A stretch of DNA of 64,000 bases from Molossus alvarezi (GCA_037176705.1 CM073889.1:106161890-106225889); one strand, 5' to 3'. Shown: positions 10,408 through 24,091, numbered from the stretch's first letter. Notes: generated by a model not told the origin, from the sequence alone. A program made the numbers and translations.

Positions 10408-11663
10408 CTCAATAATATCCTCTATACTTAATAGCCTCTTTAGTACTCAGGGTCAGAGACCTCTCTGGACTCTGGTCGTCTCTGAGGGCTGTGGGAGAAA
10501 TACCATGCAGTCTGCTGGGTACGTTCATTCTACTGACCTTCAACAATTTATCAGTGTGTATGTTGTTAGCCCTGCTCTTGATCCACACTGTGGGGAGTAG
10601 ACAAGATGCATGAAACACAATCCCTACTGAGACCTGGTCAAATCAGCTATGGGACAAACTTCAGTGTTCATTAAAATAGATGGGTCAATATTATCACAAT
10701 TCTTTCACCTCATAAGTGAACACAGAGCTTTTGTGTCATTGAGTTTTGTATGTGTGATTTTGACTGAGTGGGGATGTTGTAAAACCAGAAATGGATCTGG
10801 AGATGCCAGTTCTGCTGACCTCTAATGGACTCCTTCACTCAGAGCTGAATCACAGAATATGGAAGCCCGTTCAGAAGACCACAGCAAGTTTCAGTTAATC
10901 CAGTTCATAATCTCCAATTCATTCTGCTCTCTGGTTTTTATTTCTCCCAGCACCAGGCTCCTCCTCCCTTGACCTCTTTGCTAAGCCTTTTCTCCTGTCT
11001 GCACTAGTCTGTTCTCTCTACCCCAGCCATCCACTGTCTGCGATTCGTTATGTCTAGGGTGAGGCTCAGCTCTTTCCCGACAGTTCTCACCTGTACAAAG
11101 TGCTCCCTTTTCTAACTCTGTACCCCACAATGAGCTCTTCTTATAGAGAGCCCATACTCTGATTTACAAAGAACATGTGTGTATGTTACCGCCTGGCTCT
11201 GAATCGGAAGCCCCAAGGAGAAAGGGTAATGGCTTTTGTTTCTTCTATTTCTACATATTACCCAAGTGTGCTGAGATCTCTAATAGTTCTCTGATAAAGG
11301 AGTAAACTGACATAATAATCCTGAGGGATTTTTCTAATCTCAAAAAATTAAGTCCCATGTCTTTTAAATGAAAAATTGTCAAATTAAGGAGCCATTTCCA
11401 GGATTTTAATTTATGTATTAGTTGTGCTTTGCCTCCACCCCAAAAGGATTTAAGGTGGGCTTAAAATATTATGAAAACTAGATAAGATTATTAATTCTGT
11501 TCCTGCAAGCTCTAAAATTGTAGTGTTCTAGATCCCAATTTAAACAATGGATAGTGTTTTTTTTTAAGATAAAAGGCACACTTTGTAATATCTTTCATGA
11601 TCATGTTAAGAAAATAAATCACAGAAAAAATTTCAGAAATATTTTTGCATCTTTATTGCATAT

Positions 11664-11692
11664 CACACACACACATACATACACACTCACAC
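11664..11692. repeat. Short (CA)n-rich microsatellite
   Basis: Alternating CA with ACAT interruptions, about 30 bp. Visible directly. Confidence 0.8.
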
Positions 11693-12987
11693 TAGAACTG
11701 CACTGGCAGTGAACATGGGTTGTTTAAAGTATAGCTATTCAACTGTCATATAAAGTGAAATCTATATTTTCTCTCCCTATATGACTATATATTTAACATC
11801 TCTATGCAAATGTGTGTGCATACATATGTATATGTTATATACACACACTCCACATTATTATTTCAAAGGGGATTTTGCTCCTTCTGGCTACCAGCAATAA
11901 CTAGTCAATATTTACACTCTTGAATATCGATGATATCGTGCATACACAGGAAAGCTGTGGAAAACATCTCCATTTTCAAACAGAGTTTTAATTATTTGTA
12001 AAGACTTCAATTGTTCACTGTCTAATGTCATGCATTGGTCCTCACAGTGTGAAGTGCAACCGTCCAGGACCCCCACAGTAGTATAAATCGGCTTCTACAG
12101 CCATTTGATTGATGTTTGGCATAAAACGCTATTCCTCTGAGCACATATATTCCTTCTGTTCACCATTTTCATAGAAAAATACCAGGGCTGATTTTTTATT
12201 CAAATCTTCAATTTATGCAGGGTTTAAACCACTAAATACTTAAAGCCTTTTTCCAATTTTTTTTCCCTCTTCTGTTAGGTAGGTAACTAAATCTTTTCTC
12301 TCAATACAAATAAGAATTGGAGATTCAGCAGATTCCTGTGGGAGAAAGAAAGAGTTTATTAATTATATTGAGAATCAAATAATATGCTTCTTTGACACTA
12401 ATGTTCCATCTTTCTCCACCCCAAGTATCCTATGGGACAACTTTAAAGCCTTTATCAGGGTCTAGATTACTGCATTTATGGTTCCTCAGAAGAAGGAATT
12501 TAATGGATGGCATTCTGAGTTAAAGAGAGAATTTGAAATGTTTTAAGATTTAAGCTACAATTGAAATTATTTTTTCCCCCAAAGTATGCCCCAGGGGTGG
12601 TAATATAAAATACCCCCCACCCCCCAAAAGCACAGTAATATACATTTTCATGAATTTTAATAAATTGTTAATACTGATGAAATAGAAATTTTTTTCATGA
12701 CTCTTATCTGCATTTGACAGAGTCCTATAGGAAACTTTAAGTATCCATTTAAAGCAATTTACAAGATATTGTAGAGATTCACAGCAATAAAGAATGATTA
12801 GTGATCTTAAAATTTTCCATATTGACAATATTAAACCAAGTGCCTTATTCAGATTGAACTGGTTTTGGCTAGTGTCTGTATGGGTACCTTTCTCAAATGT
12901 ACACATTTGCTGTATAGGCTCAATATTAGAATCATTCTACTTGAATACAGTTCTGAAACTACCCTTACCTGCTAGACAGCAGAATAG

Positions 12988-13162
12988 TTAATATTTACTG
13001 AGTACTTACTACATACCAGACACTATGCTAGGCACATTCCATGTATTACTGCACTGGGTTTTTATAGCTACATTATGGAGGAAGATACATTATTATAACT
13101 TTTAAGGATGAGAAATTTGGGGGATACAGACTTACAGTGATCTGTCCAAAGTTACTGGCTCT
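12988..13162 (-). mobile_element. MIR SINE
   Basis: Antisense MIR: 'atatttactgagtacttact' followed by 'ctatgctaggcac', then decayed 'aaggatgagaaatttg' and 'tgatctgtccaaagtta'. Fossil copy. Confidence 0.75.
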
Positions 13163-13526
13163 TGGTCAGTTGGTGGCTAGAACAAAATACCACAGACTGG
13201 GTGACTTATAAACAACAGGAATTTATTTCTCACAGTTCTGGAGGGCAGGAAGTCCAGGATCAAGATGCCAACAGATTCAGTGTTGGGTGAGAGCACATTT
13301 TCTGGTTCACAACAGCACCTTCTACTTTAACTTCACATGGTGGAGCAGGCAAGAAGTTTTCTCAGCCACTTTTTGTAAGGGCACTAATCCCATTCATGAG
13401 TACTCCACCTTCATCACCTAATCACCTTCCGAATGCCCTACCTCCTAATATCACCATTTTGGAGGTAGGTTTCAATATATGAATTATAGGGGGGGACGAC
13501 AAAATTTTTAGAGCCCAGCACCAGCC
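13163..13526 (-). mobile_element. Solitary MaLR (MST/MLT1-type) LTR
   Basis: The plus strand reads as the reverse complement of a MaLR LTR 3' half: 'acaaaataccacagactggg', 'aatttatttctcacagttct', 'ggaggtaggtttcaatatat' at the far end. MaLR LTRs are non-autonomous relatives of ERVL. Only a solo LTR is present, with no internal region, so no coding capacity remains. The exact subfamily is not assigned. Confidence 0.8.
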
Positions 13527-13547
13527 TATTAACTAGTGAAGATATGG

Positions 13548-13790
13548 CCTTGGCCTGTTTGGGTCAGCAGTTAGAGCCTCAGCACATGGACTGAAGGGTC
13601 ATGGGTTTGATTCCCAGTCAAGGGCACATGCCTGGGTTGCAGGTTTGATCCCCCGCCCGGTTGGGGCATGTGCGGGAGACAACCGATCAAGGTGTCCCAC
13701 ATGTGTATTTTTCTCTCTCCCTCACTTCCACTCTCTTTGAAAATCAATGGAAAAAATATCCTCCAGTGATGACAAACAAGCAAACAAAAA
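13548..13790 (+). mobile_element. Ves SINE 3 (older type)
   Basis: The head is diverged ('ccttggcctgtttgggtcag'). The body has 'agggcacatgcctgggttgc' and the tail has 'aaatcaatggaaaaaatat'. A 14-bp duplication with one mismatch flanks it: 'tagtgaagatatgg' at 13534-13547 and 'tagtgaaggtatgg' at 13791-13804. It landed about 20 bp from the end of the MaLR LTR. Confidence 0.92.
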
Positions 13791-14553
13791 TAGTGAAGGT
13801 ATGGACTGAACCACAGTAGTCCAATCTCTCTATTTGCTCTCTGTAAAGGTCCAGGTTGTAAATATTTTAAGCTCTGCAAGCCCTAACTTACTCTTACTAA
13901 AGACCCTGTTTTAATTGACCTTTTAACCTGTTCCCCTGGATCAGGCTGGGCTGGTGACTCACTGGTCCACTTAGGCTTGAGGGTGGACCTTTTACTTCCA
14001 AGTCTTTATACCAATTAGTCCAAGTACTAGGTCCTATCCAACCCATTGGCCAACTTCTCCAGTGCCAGCTACCTTTCTGGAATTCTATTTTCACCTGTTC
14101 TTAGACCCTCCTTTACTACAGTTCATCCTTGATTGTGTGTTAGAAAGCAGATACTACCTTTCTCTGCCCATGCCAGATCCATTGTCCTTCCCATCGGATG
14201 CTATATTCTGCAGGACACATTGAACTTCTTAGTCTCTGAAACATATCGGTGGCTGCCTGCCTGACCCAGTGGATAGATGAAGGTCTAGTTCTCGATTCTC
14301 TCAGTTGACTCTGTCTAATGGTAGGTTATTGGCTTATGCTTGGCCATGGGGCAGGGATAGCTACTCCCCTACTTTCTAGCTTTGCCTAAAATGAGATGTT
14401 TTCTTTCTTTCATACTCAAAAGTAAGTACTATGACCATAAGGGTATACTCATTATAAGAAAGTTTCACAAGAATTTGGCCTTACACTTCTCTGAAATAGC
14501 AAATAATGGGAATACAGTTCTTGGCCTGAGGGGCAAAAATTACAGGTGCAATT

Positions 14554-14732
14554 CGCCCTGGCCCTGGGTTGTAGGTTCGATCCCTGGGCCCGGGTGGGGA
14601 TATTTGTGGGAGGCAACCAATCAATGTGTGTCTTTCACATGGATGTTTCTCTCCCCCACTTCCTTCCCTTCCACTCTCTCCAAAAGTCAATGGAAAAAAT
14701 ATCCTTGGGTGAGGATTAAAAACAACAACAAC
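14554..14732 (+). mobile_element. Ves SINE 4, internally deleted
   Basis: Only about 180 bp long. The first bases of the head ('gccctggc') are joined directly to the mid-element phrase 'cctgggttgtaggttcgatc', so most of the tRNA-like pol III promoter is missing. The tail is complete, with an ACAACA-type A-rich end. A perfect 17-bp duplication, 'aaattacaggtgcaatt', flanks it at 14537-14553 and 14733-14749. It either inserted in this form or was deleted afterwards. Confidence 0.92.
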
Positions 14733-14749
14733 AAATTACAGGTGCAATT

Positions 14750-16878
14750 GGGTGAAAGAAAAACTTCAGATGTTAAGTGACTAATGTTTTCTCTCTTTCT
14801 ATCCAGGCATCTTTTATACAACTCAATTTTTATCAGAAATCTCAGTGATGATTTTTGTATTAAGGAACTAAGTGGAATTTTTAACTAGGAGGAAAATTCT
14901 TTGGTGTTGGATTTAATTCTTGAAATCAATCAACAAGTCTTTTAAAGTCCTTTAAATCATCACAAGATGAAATGCTCTTTGGGTTTAAAGCCAAAGAAGT
15001 AATCTCTTGACTTGTGTGTGTCTGAAGAGAACGATTGTGAGCAGTGATTCTGTTCTTAAGTAGATTATAGTGTCATTGCAGAGATAAAATTAAGACGTAA
15101 GAGATAATTAGAATGACTAAACAGTATGGCACTCATAGTCTGTGAGTTTAGAGTAGAAAAGAACAATTGAGCACTGGAATAAGTGCTTTGCAGAGAAGGT
15201 TGGGTTCAAGATAGTCGATATAAGGGATGGTTTTACACAGGGAAAGACTTGAATGTGAGTTTCTGAGGTTAGAGGTTTGTTAAGTATAGGACACACATCA
15301 TGACATCCAGTAGTTACATAAGAAATGTTTATTTAGTATGAAAATGAAATTTAAGTGGTGTAAAATATGAGTTGGAGAGATTGGAATCAGGAAAAAGACA
15401 TGATAACCCCCTTGATACCAGAAATATACTTTCTTGTTTCTGCCATCCAGGGTCTATAATAACTACGAGTACTGGGTAAGCTCTCAAAACATACTCAGTA
15501 AATTTAACAAATTAGTCTTGGACATTAATCACTGTTTCAAACCCTTTTAAAACTAAAAAACAACAACAACAACAACAACAAAAAAAACAAAAACCATGAA
15601 TCCTGAATTTAATGCAAAGAAACCAAGAAATGATTGTAGACTCAACTTTTGAAGGAAGTATCATGGTAGAAAAACTCATGACCATGAGAATCAAACTGTA
15701 CTTGGTCCTACCAGCTGTTCGTGCATTATTAACTGGGGACTTTTGATAATGGCATTGTTCTGTGCCTCAGTTCTGTAACTTCAAAAAGAGCGATAATGAC
15801 GTCTGTCCAAAAGGATTGTGGTCAGAGAGGGTTAGCATCTATAAAACAGCACAGACTCCAGTTCAGGACCACAGACCATTCACAGGTGCTCCTTTCACTT
15901 TCTTTGCTCTGTCAGAATTGGATTAAATAAGAGCTTAGACTTGGAGGAAGCCAGGGTGTCCTGCAGGTCTTGGGCTGCAAGACTGGGGCACCACTGAGTA
16001 ATAAGCATCAGCACTTGGATGCTCTCAGTGTGCAGGTCAGAAGACTAGTCCTGAGCATGAAGGGACTGCTGGTGAGCACGGAGTTAGCCCCGTGGGCAGA
16101 ACATCCATTGTTATGGCTTAAGAAGCAAAGAGAAAGAAGAGAGTAGTAAAAAATAATAATCAATTTGTGAGCAACAAAGGCAAAAGAGATCACTATTGTT
16201 GGTCTATAATACGTATGTGATTTTGATTTTTGTGAAGTTATTTTGTTGTATGTGAGTTGATGTGTTAACTACTAAAAATGGGTCTTAATGAAACTTTAAG
16301 TGAGCCAGCTGTGTTCTGCTAAAAAGGAGTTCTTTTTATTCCTCATGTGAGCAAGAGGAGTGGGTCTGTTCAGTTAAGGAGAAAAGTGTTGGGAAATTGT
16401 AGGTGTGGTTTTATTACTGCAGTGGTGGAGGCAAGTTTACCAAGGAATTGAAAGCTGATGCTTCTGTGTGGTAAGCAGGGGTTTCCAGAGGCTGTGTATT
16501 TCAGGTAGGAGCTTCCATTCAGTGGCTACCAGCCTGTTCTCAGAGGCAAGAGTAGATGGAGCAATTGACTGATGTTTAGGTAGAAGCTGTTGCAACCTGG
16601 AGCCCACCTTGTCACTTTGGCTTCTCTCTTTTCTCTTTCTTTGCCCTTAGGTACATAGTCATACTGAGAGACTTTTTTGTTGCAGCAGTTCCTAAGGCCT
16701 TCAGGTGTATTGTGTGTTGGTTCACCTTTGGTTGGTGTGGCCTCATCCTGGGAACAGCTGTGTAGGCTCCTCCTAGCCCAGGTGCCCCAGGGCAGTGCAG
16801 TGGGACATCAGCTTTGTTGGCTACCACCCACATGGATCCATCTAGTCATCAGTACAGTCACTCTCTGTCTTAAAAATC
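14750..16878. other. Unique DNA with weak MIR traces
   Basis: No gene recognised. A (CAA)n run sits at 15558-15590. Around 15720-15860 the words 'tctgtgcctcagttctgtaa' and 'aaaaagagcgataatgac' suggest a decayed plus-strand MIR. Other short frames look random. Confidence 0.4.
15558..15590. repeat. (CAA)n microsatellite
   Basis: Visible run of CAA units followed by A-rich DNA, possibly grown from an old A-rich retroelement tail. Confidence 0.85.
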
Positions 16879-16985
16879 AAGCCACAGGGTGATTTGCCAA
16901 GGTTGCAGGGACAACCCATAGCAAAACCGGGATTAGGATGCAGGTCTTCAGGCTCTAAGAGTCTTTTTCTGCAGACCAGTGATCA
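16879..16985 (-). mobile_element. MIR fragment
   Basis: Antisense MIR core wording: 'gatttgccaaggttgcaggg' then 'accgggattaggatgcaggt' and 'cttcaggctct'. Short, decayed piece. Confidence 0.6.
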
Positions 16986-18235
16986 TCAGACAGGGAGACA
17001 ATGTCTCTATTCTTTTTGTCCCCACCAGGATAGCATATCACAATCTAGAAGAAGTGAGTATAGCTTGAAAAAAACATTGAAATCATTCTAAGTACCTATT
17101 GTTTTCACATCCAAACCATCAAAGGTAATTCAGCTTGGAAACTTCCTGATTAGTAGGTAAGCAAACATTGCAGATGATAAAATGTTGTAGGTGACACAGT
17201 GACCAGAGCTTTGGAGACATGAAGGGAGGTGAGGACTCAGAAATGTCCCTTGGATTTTTCAGGTGGAAAGCAAATGGTGACCTTTGAAAGCCTAGTTTCC
17301 ATTTGCAGTGAAAATGGAAGCCAGGTTGAAGGGATTAAGAAAAAAATGGATAAGGAGAAAGTATTGGCTATGCCTGAAACACAAAAGTGAAATTATGGAA
17401 GGAAATAAAAACAGAGCCTTGAGCAGGATCAAGGCTCTGTCCCCTGGCAGTCTGGGTCAGGGGCCCGGCTTCTGTGTCCCCCAGACCCAGTTATTCTGTC
17501 TCATTTAACGCAATAATGTTGCTCAGCAGTTTATTCTAAAAAGGTGGAGTTGTATTTTAATATATTAACATATTTAGTATATTAATACATGTTTTTCTAC
17601 CCCTGAGGTAAATACATTTCTTTACATGTGTCTTGATGACACACCTTGTTCTCTGCAACCCTCCCTCCCTCCCCACCCCACTCTCCCACAGGACAGACAC
17701 CTAGACAGTGAATCACCCAAAACAAAGGCTGAACATATTTGAAAATCCTCTGGTTTTAGGTTAGTCAGGAAGATTCGGATGCATACTTGTTGAGCAAGTT
17801 TTTCTACCTTTAAAGACTAATTTAGCTCTAAAATTAGATTATAGATCCCTGGGGCGGGGCAGAGGCGGGGAGAGTACCAGAGAAATGAAGAGCAGGAGAG
17901 GAAGGATCCCAGGGCTCTGCCAGGCAAGGGCGGCAGGTGGAAGGCCCTTAGCAACCAGCTGCCCTGCTGCCCACAGAGGCCGGCTTTGGGCAGCACTCAG
18001 TGCGTCCTGTAGAGCCCTTTCGTGTATTCTCCAAGACCCCGCCCAGGCCTCATCTGATTTTAACAGCCCTCGGTGGCGACAAGAAAAAGAAGCAGTTCTA
18101 AGGCTACTTACATGGAACTAGATTGAAATCTTCCCTGGGGAAAAGGAAAGTGTGGCATAGGCTATCCCCTTGGGTATCTGTTTATGAGTCCGTCTTCCCC
18201 ACTACCACTGCAAGGGTAATCTCTTTTTTCACTTT
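16986..18235. other. Unique DNA
   Basis: No recognised gene or repeat family. A mildly GC-rich patch with a few CpGs lies at 17850-18070 but is far weaker than the 7.6-8.5 kb island. The short frame at 17885-18121 there has no motif. Confidence 0.4.
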
Positions 18236-18335
18236 TACATACTCAATACCTGGGGAAGTACTTGGTACAGAGCTTAATTAATGTTTGTTGAGTGAATAAG
18301 TGAGTGAATGGTTGATCAATAAATAAATGAAAGTG
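18236..18335 (+). mobile_element. MIR/L2-type 3' tail
   Basis: 'ggtacagagcttaattaatg' then 'tttgttgagtgaataagtga' and 'gtgaatgg' resemble the shared MIR/L2 3' end that finishes in GAATGA-type repeats. Short fragment. Confidence 0.5.
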
Positions 18336-21300
18336 AAAATGTTTAGAAGTCAGAAGAAGCCCAAGAGAGGGACAAAGGAAAGATATTTGAAGAGGAAAGA
18401 ATGCTTTTCCAAGCCTCGCTGAGAGGTGACTGGAGAAGGAAAGTTCTTTTGTGGCCTGGGAAAAGGGATGAGGTGATAGATGGTGAGTCTTTGATATGTT
18501 GGGATAAAAAAATAAACAAACATGTTCTTTAATAGCCATAGTGAACTCTGAATTTATCTTCTTCATAGCTCCATTTCTGATTGTAATACACGTCCAGTAA
18601 TGTCGACAGGAAGGAAATCATCAAGATGGTGTGAGAATCTATACAAGATAAAGTCATGGGGTAATATTTTGATTCTTTCAGTATTCATATTTAGAAAAAC
18701 ATGTCACTATCATCATCAGATTATTCTCTCTATAATCTGAAAACAAATTCTGCTGTAAGAATATGTTACAAGTGCCAGATACAATTGTGTGTTCTTATAC
18801 GTTCAGGTGGTTTCACGTTGTTTATTCCCTAGTGTTTCACTTTGGTTCATTTAGTCACTCGTTTAGAGGTATGAACTATGTTATGTGGAGATGCTAGGTG
18901 GGTTAGCAGTCTAGCAGGGAGACAGACACCTACATGCATATTTATGAATCAATGTCCTGCACCAGCTCTAAAGCCTGAGCCAGCATTTCCGATTCTTTCC
19001 TACCCTGTCCTGACATCTCTCAACCCAAACCGTAGGACTGACCACCTGCCTCATCACCAGGCTGCTCTCAGCCTGGACCCTCTGTCTAGAACCCTGGATT
19101 CTGGCAAGGCTTGGAGCTCTGCAGGGGTCTCCCAGCCTCTTTCCCAGGAGCTTAGAATCTCACCTCCTCCCCAGCAAACACAGCTAAACCCTGTCTTCTC
19201 AACTGGCCTCTATCCCAATACCACTTTGTTCCAACTACTGCCCAACCCAAGGCTGATCTTGCCATGATATTTGCACACTGGCTTTGGACTACCTGACTGT
19301 CCTTATTTAGGGCTGTTCTTGGTGTCGGGGGTCCAGTCTTCTCCTCCCTCCTCATTGTTTTGAGTTCTACCAGCCTATCTCAGGCCAGAGTTTAAGACAG
19401 CCCCTCCCTCCTGGCACTGTCATGAGCCTTCTGAATACCACTTTTGGCAGAGAAACTTCCTTTGGAACCCTTTGGAAGGGGAGAATGAGATCTTGCTCCT
19501 GTTGGGCTGGCCCGGGCACTGGGCAGCCAGTCCCTACAATGGGGCCATTAGCAGATATCACCCTGCGGCCAAAAGGAAGACTAGTGAGATGAGATGGGAC
19601 ATATTAACCCATTCACTAACCCCACCACACAGAAGCCAAATGCTCTGTGCTCATTTCCAGGGAAAGTATACAACTGTGGATTAAATGACTTGGTAGAATA
19701 CATGCAATATTAGTGAAAGAGATAGAAATGGAAATTAGTCTTTCTCAATCTCATTTTAATCTTCAGATCATTTTAAGACATTTTGACATACTTTTTGATG
19801 TGAGAGAATATTTCATTTGGAATAGGGCACAGTTTAAGAAAAATGTTTTTTATATAACATCACTCCTTAATTTAACTTAGCTTTAGGATTACTTTTGTTG
19901 TTAAACTGAATTGTCAGTTTGCCTCGCAATGTGCCAGAATAACCGTTTAAAATATATAAAGGCATCACAAAATAGGGGAAAAAAAATCCCCTTCAAACTG
20001 TTATATTTTGGAGGCAAATGAGCTATTTTGAAAAATCAGAGTACTATAATCTTAATTTCTAGCCTCAAGTCTGTTTTTAAAAAAAGTGTGTGTGTGTATG
20101 AAAAAATAGACTTCTTTATGATAAACAGAATATCATTGAAAATTCAAATTTTTGAGCTGATGGGAAAAAATTGTGAATCATCAGTTTGTCAAATGTCAAC
20201 GTCAGCTCAATCAAATTTGGGTTGACTTTTCAATAGGTTTCTGATAGCTGGAGAAGCAGAAATTACTAAATCTGGAGCAGGAATGGGAGGAGCAGACACC
20301 GATATACTCCCAGTTTGGGATAAATGACATTTTACTGCTAAAACAAGCTTCACACGTTAGCCGGCAATCATTAGGTTGGTGACTTTCCTGATCCCCAGGA
20401 GATGCTTGCACTAGGAATAAATTTCTATGTTGAAGCATTTGACAAGCCTTAGTTCCTGATGTCTCACACTCAAGCCTTACTTTATAGTCACATCTGTTAG
20501 TTTAAAGCATTTTTAGTTTATTGAAGAAGCCTTCACAAAGAAAAAACAGATGATGAAAATCTCATCTGTCAAAACTGTTATTAAAACCAGTAACAGTGTG
20601 AAATTTTGTTTAAATTGAAAGCATCATTTATTTTTATCAAACATTTTATAAACAATCACATTTGAGAAAGATTTGGGGACCTAGAGAGCCCTCAACAAAA
20701 TGCAGCTCATTATGTCGCTTCGTTGAGTGTGTGGCTCAGAGACAGACGGGGTCTGCTTCCCTCTGTCTTGGGTAGAGACCAGAGGGCTGGAGAATTGACC
20801 CTGGGCTGGGCTTCCCACCTTGAGCAGGGAGAGTGAGCCAGAAGGGTTGTAGGCCTACCGTGGAGGCTGGAGACCACTGTTGCGGTGGCAGACAGCAGGA
20901 GGGCACCTTGTTTGCCGGGTTCTTGTGGACGAAGGTGGAGTGACCTCGCCTGTACCCGAACGTCCCTGAGAGGGCTTAGAAAAAAGAAAGGAAAGAAAAG
21001 AAAGCAGATTCATGGGAAGAATGAGCAAGATTTCCTTTCTTTTCTTCTGTGCAGACAGTTGATTTCATGCTCAGATGTGCTACTAATATCAAAGGGTGTT
21101 TCACAGCCAGGAGCAAAAGGCAGCCTAAAGAAGGGAAACAAGATGAACATCAAGTCCATTGAGTTGACTCTTCATTCAATCCAGATGTCTGGCAATGTGG
21201 AGACAAAACATCTGACACTTTGCTGTTGGGTAGACTCAACCTTAGCATAAAATAAAACAAAAGATCCAGTTTCACATTCTCAGCTATGTCTCATACTTTG

Positions 21301-22600
21301 GCTGTTTGGTGTTAGCAGCTTTGAAAAAGAGAATGTGTCTTAAGGAAAGTAGAATCATGTAAATCTGAATGATTTGCTCAAGTAGTAACTTTTCCTTCCT
21401 CTCTCCAGGTGATAGTGTACTGCATTTTGCCACACTTTGAAATCTCCTCCTGGGGGCCTGCAAAGGTTTCACGCCGGGCATGAGCGCTAGAATGGGGGTG
21501 CAGAGTGTTAAGGGGTGTTCCATATCCTCAGCTTCCCTTTCACTCTCTTTTGGAAACCTGCCTGTTCGAAGAATGTGTCGAAGCTCTGCTTTCATTTCTG
21601 CCCATTCTCAGTCCCTTCTTCTTCCATTTAGGAAAGAAAACCTTGTCTCTTACTCATCCTGGATCTCGCTGGAAAATGCTGCTGCAGGGCCTAGAGCCCA
21701 CCAGCACAGCAAACAAAGTGACTGCTGGGATCCTTGAAGCCCACAAAACCGGGGCCCAGGCCTGATCTGAGCTGCCTCTTACAGTTTCCAAGAGGAGAAG
21801 GTGAAAATTCCATGTTTACTTCCAAGTAGCAATGTTATGTTTTCCAGAAGGCAGACCATACATTAGTGTTAAGTTAGCATTTATATTTTCTTGACTACTT
21901 ATTCAGGCTCGCAAGAAACAACACTTTCATTATTTTTTGCCAAATGATTATATACTGTAAACCTCTTTTATTTTTAGCATACGCACAAATGTCTTGTTCC
22001 CTACTAACCTCTTTTCTGCTAATTTATTTATTTTTGCTATGTACTTATTAAGGAATGTCTTGCAGGTTCTACTCTTAAAAGAAATTGACTTAACAACAAG
22101 AATTTATACATCTTTTGTAATTCTGAACTTCCTGTGACCCAGTCCTTTCTTTTTTCTGTTGATTTAGTCTGAACCCCATATCATTCTAGCCGTAAATTAT
22201 ATTCATCTATGGAAATACAAACTTATTGGGAGAATAAGCCGTATTCTTATTCAAAGATGCATTTCCAACAAGAAATTTGTTGCATTCAATAACTTTAAAA
22301 TCAAACTTTATCATATATTTACATTGTTTGATTAATTGTGGATTAATAACTGTAATGATAATTCATTCAATCCAGAACATTTTTGGGTAAGAGTCTAATT
22401 TTTATTTCATGAAATAAAAACAATTTAAACATTTCAATTCATATACCAAATTTTGTTCCAGAGATGTATGATGAAATGATCAGCAAAAGAACTTCAAGCA
22501 TAAAATATTTATCATTAAGATAAAATCCCATGAGAAAAATGGCATGGAAATATAAGAAACTTTCTAACTGCTCAGGAAGAGTTTGTGTGTATATTTTGTG
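18336..22600. other. Long unique, gene-free stretch
   Basis: About 4.3 kb without a recognisable interspersed repeat or gene. A GAAA/GGAAA-rich tract lies at 20978-21004. The frames at 18878-19267, 20885-21250 and 21284-21765 on both strands overlap one another, have no motifs, and several start only at non-ATG codons. Old repeats too decayed to name may be present. Confidence 0.35.
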
Positions 22601-22985
22601 AATGTATGATGGTGGATATCATAGTAGGATTCAGGGACCTGCTGAGGACCAGATGTCACACTGCACCAAGGGAACTGAGCTGAGTTTCCAAAAAGAACAC
22701 TTTGCAAAGGTGTGGGCAGGATTATGTGAAACCTAACTGGAGGGAAGGGTGGGTAGGAGCAGCAGTCCTGAAGGTGTGAAGGGAAGGAACTGTCACCAAG
22801 TCACCTCATTTCAGGAGAAAGCTCCCCTAGAGTAGCTGTGTTTTTTGGTGGGAAATGTTGCTGGCCTATGTTCTAAGAAGGAAGGAAATTAGGAGAATAA
22901 ATGCCATGGCCTCACTCTCCCTCCTTGTTGTCTCGTTTCCTGCCAGTGCCTCCCACTGGTTAAAACCAACTTGGAAGTAGTGACA
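22600..22985. mobile_element. Old interspersed repeat, family uncertain
   Basis: Phrases such as 'gtcacactgcaccaagggaa' and 'cctgccagtgcctcccactg' read like repeated mammalian DNA I have met before, but I cannot attach a family name. No frame. Confidence 0.3.
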
Positions 22986-24091
22986 GGCCTTAACCTTCCA
23001 TTAGTTCTATTTAGCTGTAGGTTTTTTGTAGCAGTCTTTTATTTGATTGATAAAGTTCTTATCTATACATAGTTTTTGAGCGCTTTCATCATGAGTTTCT
23101 GTTAAATTTCGTCAAATACTTTACTGCCATCTATTGAGATGATCATATTTTCACTTTTATCCTATTAATAAGGTACATTATATTAATTGATTTTTTAATG
23201 TTAAACTAACCTTGCATTCTTGAGATTAACTACACTTGGTCATGAAATGTCTGTGCCTTAATTTGTTATCAGGGTAATGTTGGTCTCATAAAATGAATTG
23301 GAAAGTGTTTCTTCTCTTGTATTTCCTGTGATATTGGTATTATTTCTTCATTAAATGCGTTAAAGAATTTACTATAATACCATCTGGGATGAAGTTTTAT
23401 TCTTATTCTTAAAGATTTTAAATTATGAATTCAGTTTCTTAATTGATACAGAAATTTTCAGATATTCCATCTTTGTTTGAGGGAGAATTTGGTTATTTCA
23501 TCTAGGTTGTCAAATTTATTGACACATAGCTATTACTATATTCTTTTATTATCTTTTTATTATTTTTAACTTCTGTAGTAATGCACCCTATGTCATTCCT
23601 CATATTAGTTATATGTGCATTCTCTTTTTTTCCCTGATAAATCTGGTTAGTAGTTTATAATTTTTATTAATCTTTTCAAATTAAAAGCTTTGATTTCATT
23701 GACTTTTTAAAATTACTTATCAATTTCCTATTTTACTGATTTCTACTCTTACCTTTAATATTTTCTTTCTATTTTATGTTTACTTTATTTTTTTTACCTT
23801 CACGTGGAAGCTTAGATCATTGAGACCTTTATTTTAATATAAGTATTTAAATCTATCAATTTTCCCCAAACATTGTTTTAGCACCCTCCCATAAATTTTG
23901 ACATATATTTTCATTTTTGTTCAGTTAAAAATAACTTTTAATGTTCTTTTTACATTTTCATTGAACTATGGCTTATTTAGATGTATGTGTGTCAATTGTC
24001 AGATATGTTTCTGTTATTGATTTCTAATTTAATTACAAATATGAGAGCATATTCTCTGTAGGATTTCAATCCTTTCATTCTACTGAGACTT

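Larger units (their letters stand above)
9711..12985. other. Long unique, repeat-poor stretch
   Basis: About 3.3 kb with no interspersed repeat that I can name, only short simple repeats. Small frames occur on both strands; the one at 10132-10443 (minus) is listed separately. No splice-flanked exon or CpG cluster is evident. Confidence 0.4.

Noticed and set aside
13163..13526. Possible endogenous retrovirus genes near the LTR
   Set aside because: Only a solo LTR is present. No gag, pol or env wording is found on either side, and the same is true of the LTRs at 24606 and 60668.
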